Positions 16,652 through 24,401 of a stretch of 64,000 nucleotides of DNA are shown here, piece by piece (position 1 is the first letter of the stretch; every line of letters starts with the position of its first letter). The DNA lies in NCBI GenBank assembly GCA_963803375.1, contig CAWDMB010000008.1, forward strand, positions 248,001 to 312,000. The letters run 5' to 3'. This DNA comes from JAOPZW01 sp963803375. GTDB lineage: Bacteria; Actinomycetota; Thermoleophilia; Solirubrobacterales; Solirubrobacteraceae. The notes below the pieces were generated by a model that saw nothing but the letters and a program-made list of their open reading frames with translations, was not told where the DNA came from and made no database searches. The position numbers and the translations under genes were made by a program.

Positions 16652-17404
16652 CTACGCGCGGCAGAGCCAGACGTGGTCGGCCGGCAGGAGGCGGTGGCGG
16701 CGCATCGACGCGGCGCCGAACTCGTCCTCCGGGCGCACGCGCTCGACCTCGAAGCCCGCCGCCGCCAGGCGCTCGCCGACGTCGCCCGCGTAGAGCCTGA
16801 CGTGATCGTGCTGCAGGAAGCGGCGCTCGCGCTCGGCCGGATCGGTCACCGACGGGTCCTCGTCGGTGCGCTGCGCCTCGAGCGCGAGCGGCACCATGAC
16901 CAGGCACCAGCCGCCCGGGGCGGTCACGCGGCGCAGCTCGCCCAGGGCGGCGTCGTCGTCGGCCACGTGCTCGAGCACGTGGGAGCACAGCACCGCGTCG
17001 AAGGCGCCGTCGGGCAGGTCGAGCGCGGTCACGTCGAGACGCAGGTCGACCCCGGCCGGGTCGAGATCGGCGGTCACGTAGTGCAGCCCGGCCACCGACC
17101 GCAGGCGCTCTCGCAGGCACCACTCCGGGGCGAAGTGCAGGAGCGTGCGGGCGCCTTCCAGCAGCGCTGGACGGTGCTCGAAGAGCAGCCACTGCGCGCG
17201 GTGGCGCTCGTGGGAGCCGCAGCGCCAGCACAGGGCGTCGCCCCGGTTCCAGTCGTCCTTGAAGGCGCTGAACCTGCTGTCGCACACCGGGCAGCGCACG
17301 GCGTCGCCGCGGTGCCGGGCGATCGCGACGCGGCGGGCGGCGCCGGCGCGCACGCGGGCGATCGCGGCGGCGGCTCGCATCCCGCGCAGGATAGGCCGCC
17401 GCAC
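16652..17404 (-). CDS. SAM-dependent methyltransferase with N-terminal zinc-ribbon-like Cys pairs
   Basis: The N-terminal part has CPVC and CWRC pairs about 20 residues apart, suggesting a zinc ribbon. A class I methyltransferase fold follows: LLHFAPEWCLRERL, YVTADLDPAGVDLRLDVTAL (acidic loop), and SHVLEHVADDDAALGELRRV (post-I motif). The RFLQHDHVRLYAGDV block resembles methyltransferases linked to sugar or cell-surface biosynthesis. 250 residues from 17404; a start at 17380 (MRAAAAIARV) is also possible. The gene is convergent with the repeat protein and divergent from disA, 67 bp away. Substrate unknown. Confidence 0.7.
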   Translation of the reverse strand: MRRPILRGMRAAAAIARVRAGAARRVAIARHRGDAVRCPVCDSRFSAFKDDWNRGDALCWRCGSHERHRAQWLLFEHRPALLEGARTLLHFAPEWCLRERLRSVAGLHYVTADLDPAGVDLRLDVTALDLPDGAFDAVLCSHVLEHVADDDAALGELRRVTAPGGWCLVMVPLALEAQRTDEDPSVTDPAERERRFLQHDHVRLYAGDVGERLAAAGFEVERVRPEDEFGAASMRRHRLLPADHVWLCRA

Positions 17405-17471
17405 CGGCAGGTCCTTACGCGCGCCCTACGGGCCTAAGGCCAGGCTTAATTCGCTGCTAAGATCGGCAACG

Positions 17472-18584
17472 ATGGCGCAGCGTCCCGGGGATGAGCTCTC
17501 TGAGCTCGAAGGTCGTCAAGAGCCCCGTCTCGTCAAGGCGCTGGAGATGGTCGCGCCCGGCACGGCGCTGCGGGAGGGGATCGACAACATCCTCCACGCG
17601 CACACCGGCGGGCTCATCGTGATCGGGGACACCGACGAGCTGAGCTTCCTCTTCTCGGGCGGCATCAAGCTCGACATCGACTACACGCCCGCGCTGCTCT
17701 ATCAGGTGGCGAAGATGGATGGCGCGATCACGCTCGGCGCCAACGTGACGAAGATCGCGATGGCCAACGTACAGCTCATGCCCGACCCGACGATCCTCTC
17801 GCTCGAGACCGGGACCCGCCACCGCACCGCCGAGCGCGTCTCCAAGCAGACCGACGCGCTCGTGATCGCGATCTCCCTGCGGCGGGAGGTCGTCTCGCTC
17901 TACGTCGACGGCACGAAGTACATGCTCGAGGACATCCCGGTCGTCCTCGCCAAGGCCAACCAGGCCCTGGCCACGCTCGACAAGTACCGCACCCGCCTCG
18001 ACCAGGTCTCGACGCGCCTCACCGCGCTCGAGTTCGAGGGCGGCGCCACGCTGCACGACGTCCTGACGGTCCTCCAGCGCTCCGAGCTCGTGACGCGCAT
18101 GGCCGTCGAGATCGAGCGCTACATCGTCGAGCTGGGCACGGAGGGCCGGCTGATCGAGATGCAGCTCGAGGAGACGATGGTCGGCACCGCCGCCGACAAG
18201 GCCGCGCTGGTGCACGACTACCTCGCCGAGGACTCCGACGAGCCCTTCGCCTCGGCCCTGGATCAGATCGGCCGCCTGGCCCACCAGGACCTGCTCGACT
18301 TCGGCCGCCTCGCCGAGGTGCTCGGCTACGACCGCAAGGTCAACACGCTCGACTTCCCCGTCTCACCGCGCGGCTACCGGATCCTCGGGCGGATCCCGCG
18401 GCTGCCCAAGCTCGTCGTCCAGCACATCGTCCGGGAGTTCGGGGGGCTGGACGAGATGCTCGCCGCCACGGACGCCGAGCTCGAGACCGTCGAGGGCGTG
18501 GGCGAGATCCGCGCCAAGGACATCCGCGAGGGCCTGCGCCGCCTGCAGGAGATCAACCTCGTGGACCGCTATCTCCAGACCTAG
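17472..18584 (+). CDS. disA: diadenylate cyclase / DNA integrity scanning protein DisA
   Basis: DisA makes cyclic di-AMP from two ATP and slows when it meets branched DNA. The DAC domain has MDGAITL (DGA at 83-85) and TGTRHRTAERVSKQTDA (RHR at 116-118), both catalytic. A helical linker and C-terminal helix-hairpin-helix region (FGGLDEMLAATDAELETVEG) bind DNA. ATG 17472 gives 370 residues. TAAGAT at 17458-17463 lies 8 bases upstream. The radA-disA-carD cluster is known from actinobacteria and links c-di-AMP, recombination and transcription control. Confidence 0.95.
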   Translation: MAQRPGDELSELEGRQEPRLVKALEMVAPGTALREGIDNILHAHTGGLIVIGDTDELSFLFSGGIKLDIDYTPALLYQVAKMDGAITLGANVTKIAMANVQLMPDPTILSLETGTRHRTAERVSKQTDALVIAISLRREVVSLYVDGTKYMLEDIPVVLAKANQALATLDKYRTRLDQVSTRLTALEFEGGATLHDVLTVLQRSELVTRMAVEIERYIVELGTEGRLIEMQLEETMVGTAADKAALVHDYLAEDSDEPFASALDQIGRLAHQDLLDFGRLAEVLGYDRKVNTLDFPVSPRGYRILGRIPRLPKLVVQHIVREFGGLDEMLAATDAELETVEGVGEIRAKDIREGLRRLQEINLVDRYLQT

Positions 18585-18601
18585 GACCCATCACAAGGAG
18601 G

Positions 18602-19177
18602 ATGACCATTCCCGAAGTCACAGACGTCCAGGTCGAGGAGGACCTCGAGGCTCCGATGCTCGAACCGATCCTGTTCGAGTGCGGCGACAACGTCGTGTAT
18701 CCGCATCACGGTGCCGGCAAGGTCCTCACGAAGGAACTCCGCACGATGTTCGGTGAGGAGCGCGAGTACCTCACGATCAAGATCCTGCACAACGACATGA
18801 CCGTGATGGTCCCGTGCGAGAACGCCCACCTGGCGGGCCTGCGGCGGGTCATCGACGAGGAGACGGTCAAGAAGGTCCTCGCGGTGCTGGCGGACGAGAT
18901 CTCCGACATGCCCAAGAACTGGAACCGCCGGTTCAAGCACAATCGGGACAAGATCAAGACGGGCGACATCTACGAGCTGGCCGAGGTGGTCCGCAACCTC
19001 GCCATCCGCGAGCACCACAAGGGTCTCTCGACGGGCGAGAAGCAGATGTTCACGCGGGCCAAGAAGATCCTCGCGTCCGAGCTGATGTACGCGCTCGACA
19101 AGGACGAGGAGGAGGCCGAGCAGCATCTCGACGACCTCCTCGCCGAGTCGGCGGGCGCGAAGGTCCCCCTCCTGTAG
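18602..19177 (+). CDS. carD: CarD-family transcriptional regulator
   Basis: CarD binds the RNA polymerase beta subunit and stabilises open promoter complexes. The N-terminal RID (Tudor-like) domain shows GDNVVYPHHGAGKV and the helical DNA-binding half has WNRRFKHNRDKIKTGD, YELAEVVRNLAIRE and LSTGEKQMFTRAKKIL, all typical. A near-perfect AAGGAGG (18595-18601) directly abuts ATG 18602 with zero spacing, which is too short. An in-frame ATT at 18608 would have ideal 6-base spacing, so the true start may be two codons later on a rare AUU codon. Length 191 is longer than the mycobacterial 162 because of about 28 extra N-terminal residues. Confidence 0.92.
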   Translation: MTIPEVTDVQVEEDLEAPMLEPILFECGDNVVYPHHGAGKVLTKELRTMFGEEREYLTIKILHNDMTVMVPCENAHLAGLRRVIDEETVKKVLAVLADEISDMPKNWNRRFKHNRDKIKTGDIYELAEVVRNLAIREHHKGLSTGEKQMFTRAKKILASELMYALDKDEEEAEQHLDDLLAESAGAKVPLL

Positions 19178-19189
19178 GGGAGCGTCCTC

Positions 19190-19855
19190 GTGGCGGTCGC
19201 GCTCGTCGTGGCCGCGGGTCGTGGCGAACGCCTTGGGTCGAGGGGACCCAAGGCGTTCGCCATGCTGGCGGGCCGTCCGATGCTCGAGTGGAGCCTCGAG
19301 GCGCTGCTCGCCGTCGACGAGATCGAGCACGTCGTCGTCGCCCTGCCGGCGGGCGTGACCGCGCCGCACGGCACGATCGGCGTCCCGGGCGCCGAGCAGC
19401 GCTCCGGGTCCGTGCTCGCCGCCCTGCGCGCCGCCCCGCCCGACGACGTCGTCCTCGTCCACGACGCGGCACGCCCGCTGCTCGCGCCCGAGCTCGCGCG
19501 CGACGTCCTCGCGGCGCTCGCGTCGGAGGACTGCGACGGAGCGATCGCCGCCGCCCCGGTCACCGACACGATCAAGGAGGCGGTGGGCGTGGAGGTCGTG
19601 CGCACGCTCGAGCGCGGACGACTGTGGGCGGTCCAGACGCCGCAGGCCTTCCATCGCCCGATGCTCGAGCGCGCGCTCGGCGCCGCTCCGGACGCGCTCG
19701 CCGCCGCCACCGACGACGCCTCGCTCGTGGAGGCGGCGGGCGGAGCCGTGCGGGTCGTGCCCGCCCCGCGGGAGAACCTCAAGGTCACGACACCGCTGGA
19801 TCTCCGCCTCGCCGAGCTCCTGCTCGCCGAGCGCGCCGGGGCCCGGCGTCGATAA
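19190..19855 (+). CDS. ispD: 2-C-methyl-D-erythritol 4-phosphate cytidylyltransferase
   Basis: IspD adds CMP to MEP in the non-mevalonate isoprenoid pathway. The nucleotide-binding start VALVVAAGRGERLGSRGPKA, VLVHDAARPLLAPEL, PVTDTIKEA, and the block LWAVQTPQAFHRPML then NLKVTTPLDL are family signatures. GTG 19190 lies 12 bp after carD. A perfect 18-bp inverted repeat occupies codons 12-24 and is made with codons (CTT, AGG, GGA, GGT, CGT) that are otherwise avoided here. IspD and IspF are separated by the PHP phosphatase gene rather than fused. Confidence 0.94.
   Translation: MAVALVVAAGRGERLGSRGPKAFAMLAGRPMLEWSLEALLAVDEIEHVVVALPAGVTAPHGTIGVPGAEQRSGSVLAALRAAPPDDVVLVHDAARPLLAPELARDVLAALASEDCDGAIAAAPVTDTIKEAVGVEVVRTLERGRLWAVQTPQAFHRPMLERALGAAPDALAAATDDASLVEAAGGAVRVVPAPRENLKVTTPLDLRLAELLLAERAGARRR
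19222..19262 (+). repeat. perfect 18-bp inverted repeat inside ispD
   Basis: TGGCGAACGCCTTGGGTC (19222-19239) is the exact reverse complement of 19245-19262, with a 5-base loop (GAGGG). It begins 32 bases after the ispD start codon. In RNA it would be one of the most stable hairpins in the window. No T-run follows, so it is not a simple terminator. Confidence 0.9.
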
Positions 19856-19863
19856 TCCGGATC

Positions 19864-20694
19864 GTGCTGACCGACTACCACGTGCACCTGCGCCCCGACG
19901 ACGTGGGCAGCACGCCGGCCGAGCGCTATCTGACGGCCGAGAACGCCGCCAACTACCGGGCGGTGGCCGCCGAGCGCGGGATCGAGGAGCTCGGCGTGGC
20001 CGAGCACGTCTACCGCTTCACGCAGGCGCTCGACGTCTGGCAGCACGAGCTCTGGCGCGACTCGGCGCGCGACGACCTCGACGCCTACTGCGCCTTCGTG
20101 CGCGAGCAGACCGACCTCAAGCTCGGCATCGAGGCCGACTTCGTCCCCGGGCACGAGGACCGCATGGCCGAGCTGCTGGCGGGCCGCGACTGGGACTACG
20201 TCGTCGGTTCGATCCACTTCGTCGGCGACGGCGCGCTGGACCACGACGGCTACGACATCTGGAGCACCGGCCAGTCCCCCGACCGCGTCTGGCGCACGTA
20301 CTTCGAATGGCTCGGCGAGGCCGCCGCGAGCGGGATGTTCGACATCCTCGCCCACCCCGACCTCGTCAAGCACTGGGGCCGCGAGCGTCCCCGCCCCGCG
20401 CGCGACCCGCGCTACTTCTACGAGCACGCGATCGACGGCATCGCCGAGTCGGGCATCGCCGTCGAGGTCTCGACCGCGGGTCTGCGCAAGCCGATCGGCG
20501 AGCTCTACCCCTCGCGGGCGTTCCTGGAGATGGTCCTCGACGCGGGCAACCCGATCGCGCTCTCGAGCGACGCCCACCGCCCCGACGACCTCGGACGCGA
20601 CTTCGAGCGTGCGCTCGAGCTCCTCGACGACCTCGGCGTCCGCGAGCTCGCGGTCTTCGACCGCCGCACGCGCCGGCTCGAGCCGATCGGATGA
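19864..20694 (+). CDS. PHP-domain phosphatase, histidinol-phosphatase-like
   Basis: Metal-dependent PHP hydrolase of the HisJ type (histidinol phosphate to histidinol), though other phosphoesters are possible. Metal-ligand motifs are seen in order: DYHVHLR at the N-terminus, GIEADFVPG, VVGSIHF, ILAHPDLVKHWG and SSDAHRPDDLG. GTG 19864 gives 276 residues. It overlaps ispF by 4 bp (ATGA). The other histidine genes are not nearby, so a role in isoprenoid or other metabolism cannot be excluded. Confidence 0.8.
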   Translation: MLTDYHVHLRPDDVGSTPAERYLTAENAANYRAVAAERGIEELGVAEHVYRFTQALDVWQHELWRDSARDDLDAYCAFVREQTDLKLGIEADFVPGHEDRMAELLAGRDWDYVVGSIHFVGDGALDHDGYDIWSTGQSPDRVWRTYFEWLGEAAASGMFDILAHPDLVKHWGRERPRPARDPRYFYEHAIDGIAESGIAVEVSTAGLRKPIGELYPSRAFLEMVLDAGNPIALSSDAHRPDDLGRDFERALELLDDLGVRELAVFDRRTRRLEPIG

Positions 20695-21176
20695 GCCCGA
20701 CCACGACGACCGGCATCGGCTGGGACTCCCACCGCCTGGCCGCGGGTCGCCGGCTCGTGTTGGGCGGGGTCGAGATCCCCTTCGAGCGCGGCCTGGAGGG
20801 CTTCTCGGACGCCGACGTCCTCGCCCACGCGGTCACCGACGCGCTGCTCGGGGCGGCCGCGTTGGGCGACATCGGACAGCACTTCCCCGACACCGACCCG
20901 CGATGGGAGGGCGCGGACTCGCTCGCTCTCCTGCGCGCGGTCGTCGCCATGCTCGCCGACCGCGGCCTGGCGGCCGTCCACGTCGACGCCACCGTGCTCA
21001 TCGAGCGCCCGAAGCTCGCGCCGCACCGCGACGCGATCCGGGCACGGCTGTCCGAGGCCCTCGGCCTGGGCCCCGCGCACGTCAGCGTGAAGGCCTCGAC
21101 CGGCGAGGGGATGGGCTTCGTCGGGCGCGGCGAAGGCGTCGCGGCGCTCGCCGTGGCGTCGGTGACGGCCCGGTGA
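20691..21176 (+). CDS. ispF: 2-C-methyl-D-erythritol 2,4-cyclodiphosphate synthase
   Basis: IspF closes CDP-ME 2-phosphate into the cyclic diphosphate and releases CMP. The zinc-binding GIGWDSHRL, the SDADVLAHAVTDALLGA block, GDIGQHFPDTDP and the C-terminal KASTGEGMGFVGRGEG are diagnostic. 161 residues is standard. ATG 20691 overlaps the PHP gene stop. This ends the Bacillus-like run before the envelope block begins. Confidence 0.95.
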   Translation: MSPTTTTGIGWDSHRLAAGRRLVLGGVEIPFERGLEGFSDADVLAHAVTDALLGAAALGDIGQHFPDTDPRWEGADSLALLRAVVAMLADRGLAAVHVDATVLIERPKLAPHRDAIRARLSEALGLGPAHVSVKASTGEGMGFVGRGEGVAALAVASVTAR

Positions 21177-21179
21177 TCG

Positions 21180-21299
21180 CGCCGCCGCTCGCCGCGAGCA
21201 GCGAGCTCACCACGACGAGATCTTGAGGCGGATCGAACGCGACCTCGACCTCGAGGACACGCGCCTGGAGGTGCGAGGGCGCGAACGCGCCTTAACGGC
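21180..21299 (+). other. possible remnant of a membrane antiporter C-terminus
   Basis: Between ispF and the next clear start (21337) one frame reads HDEILRRIERDLDLEDTRLE, which resembles the cytoplasmic tail of CPA1-type Na+/H+ antiporters (xDEVLRRLxRDLDLEExRL). No membrane segments precede it. If real, it is a gene fragment left at the edge of the lineage-specific block. The resemblance is from memory and short. Confidence 0.25.
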
Positions 21300-21336
21300 C
21301 CGCAACACACGGTCGGGCACACTGGGACGCGGCCTC

Positions 21337-22746
21337 ATGCCGTCGCAGCCGCTCACGGTCGACCGGCCCTCGGTGCCGGACGTGTCGATCCCGCGCGTCG
21401 CCGTCCGCGGGCGCGTCGTGCTGGCCGTGTGCGCGCTCGCCGCCCTGACCTTCCTCGCGCCGTCGGCGCCGACGTACGACCCGTGGGCCTGGATCATCTG
21501 GGGTCGCGAGGTGCTGCACCTCGACCTGGCGACCGCGCGCGGGCCATCGTGGAAGCCGCTGCCGGTCCTGCTCACGACGCCGTTCGCGCTCTTCGGGCCG
21601 CTCGCGCCCGACCTCTGGCTCTTCGTCGCGCGCGCCGGGGCGATCGGAGGCGTCGTCGCGGTCTTCAGCCTCGCCCGGCGCCTCGGCGGGCCATCCGCAG
21701 GTGCGGCCGCGGCGGCCGCCTACGGGCTCGCGCCCTGGACGGTGCGCAATGCGGCCATGGGCAACTCGGAGGGCCTGCTCGTCCTGCTCGCCGTTGCCGC
21801 CGTCGACCGCCACCTCGCAGGCCGGCAGCGGGCGGCCTTCCTCTGCGGCGTCGGCGCCGCGCTCCTGCGCCCCGAGGTGTGGCCCTTCGTCGGCCTCTAC
21901 GGCCTCTGGCTGCTCTGGCGCGAGGCGCGCGAGCGCACGGTCGTCCTGGCCGGCTTCGTCGCGCTGCCGGTGCTCTGGCTGCTGCCCGAGCTGTGGGGCT
22001 CGGGCGACGTGCTGCGCGCCATGCACCGCGCCCAGACGCCCAGGGCCGACAGCGTCGCCTTCGCCTCCGACCCGGTCCACGCGGTGCTCGACCAGTTCAC
22101 CGCGATGCTGCTCGCGCCGGTCTGGATCGGCCTCGCGGCGCTCGCGGTCGCGCTGGTCCTGCGCCGCGCACCGAGCCGGCGCGACAGCACCGCCGTGCTC
22201 GGCCTCGCCGCGGCGGTCGTCGTGCTCGTGGCCGAGGTCGCGTACATGACGAGCGACGGCTTCTCGGGCAACACGCGCTATCTGATCCTGCCCGCCGCGC
22301 TGACCTGCGTGCTCGCCGGCGTGGGGGTCGGCTGGCTCGTGCGGGGAGCGCCCGCGCGCGCGGCGCTCGCCGTGGCGGCGCTCGCCGCCGTGGCCGTCGC
22401 CGTCCCCGGTGTCGCGCGCCTGGCCCCGACGCTCGACGCCGTCGACTACCAGGCCCGGCTGACCGACGGCCTCGGCGACGTCGTGCACCGCGCGGGCGGG
22501 CCGCGGGCGCTGCTGGCCTGCGGCGATCCCTACGCGGGCCCGTTCCAGGTGCCGGCTGTGGCGTGGCGGCTGGGCATCCACTCCAACCGGGTGGCGCTCG
22601 ACCCGCGCGCGCCGGCGGTCGTCTTCCGCGCGCGCAACGCGAGCCGCGGAGCGGTGGCGCCGCCGCTGGCCGGCGTGGGGGGCGAGGCGGCCGTGCGGAC
22701 GCTCGCCACCGGCGACGGCTGGCGCGTCGTCGGTCGCTGCCGGTGA
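21337..22746 (+). CDS. polytopic membrane glycosyltransferase-like protein (GT-C type)
   Basis: Around 10 hydrophobic segments run from residue 25 on, with an early loop APTYDPWAWIIWGREVLHLD that carries acidic residues in the place where GT-C enzymes keep their catalytic Asp. LARRLGGPSAGAAAAAAYGL and NAAMGNSEGLLVLLA are further conserved-looking blocks. The short C-terminal domain is extracytoplasmic. Such enzymes move sugars from polyprenyl-phosphate donors outside the membrane. ATG 21337 is chosen (469 residues); the open frame extends back to 21223 in a low-similarity stretch. Overlaps the next GT gene by 4 bp. Substrate unknown. Confidence 0.65.
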   Translation: MPSQPLTVDRPSVPDVSIPRVAVRGRVVLAVCALAALTFLAPSAPTYDPWAWIIWGREVLHLDLATARGPSWKPLPVLLTTPFALFGPLAPDLWLFVARAGAIGGVVAVFSLARRLGGPSAGAAAAAAYGLAPWTVRNAAMGNSEGLLVLLAVAAVDRHLAGRQRAAFLCGVGAALLRPEVWPFVGLYGLWLLWREARERTVVLAGFVALPVLWLLPELWGSGDVLRAMHRAQTPRADSVAFASDPVHAVLDQFTAMLLAPVWIGLAALAVALVLRRAPSRRDSTAVLGLAAAVVVLVAEVAYMTSDGFSGNTRYLILPAALTCVLAGVGVGWLVRGAPARAALAVAALAAVAVAVPGVARLAPTLDAVDYQARLTDGLGDVVHRAGGPRALLACGDPYAGPFQVPAVAWRLGIHSNRVALDPRAPAVVFRARNASRGAVAPPLAGVGGEAAVRTLATGDGWRVVGRCR

Positions 22747-24338
22747 GCGCCGTGCGCGCGCCCACGGTCGCGACCGGCCGCCTGCGCGATGCGCTCGACC
22801 GGATCCGTGGCCGCCTGCTCGCGCCCTCGCGGGTCGAGACCGCACTGCTCCTCGTCGCGCTGGTCGTCGTCTCGCTGCTGCTGCGCTCGACCGCCCTGCA
22901 CGCGCGCTACTGGATCGACGAGGGCCTCAGCGTGGGCATCGCCTCGCACCCGGTCGCCGATGTGCCCGGGCTGCTGCGCCAAGACGGCTCGCCGCCCCTG
23001 TACTACGTGCTCCTCAGCCTCTGGGTCGATCTCTTCGGCGTCGGCGAGGCGCACACGCACGTGCTCTCGCTGCTGTTCGCGCTGGCGACCGTGCCGGTCG
23101 CCTTCTTCGCGGGCCGCTCGCTCTTCGGGGTGCGCGCCGGGTGGGTGGCCGCGCTGCTCGCGGCGATCAACCCGTACCTGACCTACTACGCGCAGGAGAC
23201 GCGCATGTACGCGCTCGTCGTCCTGCTCGCGACGCTCGTGGCGTGGACGTTCGGCGAGGCGTTCGTCCACCGCCGGCGCGGGTGGATCCCGGCCTTCGGG
23301 GTCGCGCTCGCGCTCCTGACCTACGCGCACAACTGGGGGCTGTTCCTGGCCGTCGGGACGGCGGCCGCGCTCGTCCCGCTCGTGGCCGTCGCGGCCGACC
23401 GGCGCGCGCTCGTGCGCGACGCGGCGCTCGGCTACCTCGTCACGGCGCTCCTTTACGCGGCCTGGCTGCCGACGCTCCTCTTCCAGGCGCGCCACACTGC
23501 AGCGCCGTGGTCACAGACGCCGCGCCTCAACGACGTGCAGGCCGCCCTGAGCTCGCTGCTGGGTGGCTCGGCGCCGGCCATGGCCTTCCTGCTCGGCGCG
23601 GGCAGCGGCCTCCTCGCGCTGCTGGGCTCGTGGTGGGTCGCGCGGCGCGACGAGCCGCGTGCGGCGGCGGCGCTCGCGCTCTTCGTCATGGGCTTCGCCG
23701 CGCTCGCGTTCGCGTGGAGCGCCTCGCAGGTCTCGCCGGCCTGGGCCAGCCGCTACCTCGCGATCGTCGTCGGGCCGCTGATGCTCCTCGGCGGCGCGGG
23801 GCTCGTGCGCGCCGGGCGGCTCGGGCTCGTCGTGCTGGCGATCCTCGTGATCTTCTGGCTCGACCCCCGCACCTCGCAGATCGAGCACAAGAGCAACGCC
23901 CACAGGGCTTCGGTGTTCATGCGCGGGGTCGCCGAGCCGGGCGATCTGGTGATCGTCACGCACCCTGAGCAGGGGCCGCTCATGCACCTCTACCTGCGGC
24001 GCGGGCTGCGCTGGGCCGACACGATCGGTCCCGTCCCCGATCCGCGCATCTTCGACTGGCGCGATGCGGTCGATCGCCTGCGGGCGGCCAAGCCGAAGGC
24101 AACGTCCGACGCGCTGATCCGCACCGTTGGGCCCGGGCAGCACCTGCTGCTCGTGCAGCCGATCATCCGCAGTTCCGCGTGGGGCGCGCCGTGGACGAAG
24201 CTCGTGCGCCGGCGCGCCGCCCAGTGGGAGCACCGCCTCGACGACGATCCGCGCCTGCTGCGCACGATGTCGCGCCCGGTCCTCGCCGGCCGGCCGCTGC
24301 CGCGGGGCGTCCGGATCGTCGTCTACCTGCGCCGTTAG
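22743..24338 (+). CDS. PMT/ArnT-like membrane glycosyltransferase
   Basis: 531 residues, about 11 membrane segments. The first loop contains RYWIDEGLSVGIASHP (the DE motif typical of GT-C/GT39-like enzymes), then LLRQDGSPPLYYVLLSLW and YYAQETRMYALVVLLA, which match bacterial ArnT/PMT-like transferases. The C-terminal 130 residues form a soluble domain. The donor is probably a polyprenyl-phosphate sugar and the acceptor a surface glycan or protein; neither is shown. GTG 22743 overlaps the preceding stop, so both GT-C genes are likely co-translated. Confidence 0.75.
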   Translation: MSAVRAPTVATGRLRDALDRIRGRLLAPSRVETALLLVALVVVSLLLRSTALHARYWIDEGLSVGIASHPVADVPGLLRQDGSPPLYYVLLSLWVDLFGVGEAHTHVLSLLFALATVPVAFFAGRSLFGVRAGWVAALLAAINPYLTYYAQETRMYALVVLLATLVAWTFGEAFVHRRRGWIPAFGVALALLTYAHNWGLFLAVGTAAALVPLVAVAADRRALVRDAALGYLVTALLYAAWLPTLLFQARHTAAPWSQTPRLNDVQAALSSLLGGSAPAMAFLLGAGSGLLALLGSWWVARRDEPRAAAALALFVMGFAALAFAWSASQVSPAWASRYLAIVVGPLMLLGGAGLVRAGRLGLVVLAILVIFWLDPRTSQIEHKSNAHRASVFMRGVAEPGDLVIVTHPEQGPLMHLYLRRGLRWADTIGPVPDPRIFDWRDAVDRLRAAKPKATSDALIRTVGPGQHLLLVQPIIRSSAWGAPWTKLVRRRAAQWEHRLDDDPRLLRTMSRPVLAGRPLPRGVRIVVYLRR

Positions 24339-24358
24339 GAACTGTTAGGAGCCGTTAG
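24334..24358 (+). repeat. three GTTAG repeats with exact 10-bp period
   Basis: GTTAG at 24334, 24344 and 24354 (the first two as GTTAGGA) start exactly 10 bp apart, covering the stop codon of the GT gene and the gap before the FAD gene. About one helical turn per unit suggests a possible protein-binding site. Confidence 0.5.
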
Positions 24359-24401
24359 CGGCTCGCCGGGATCGCCCGCGCGAGCAGGAATGGTGAGGCG
24401 C

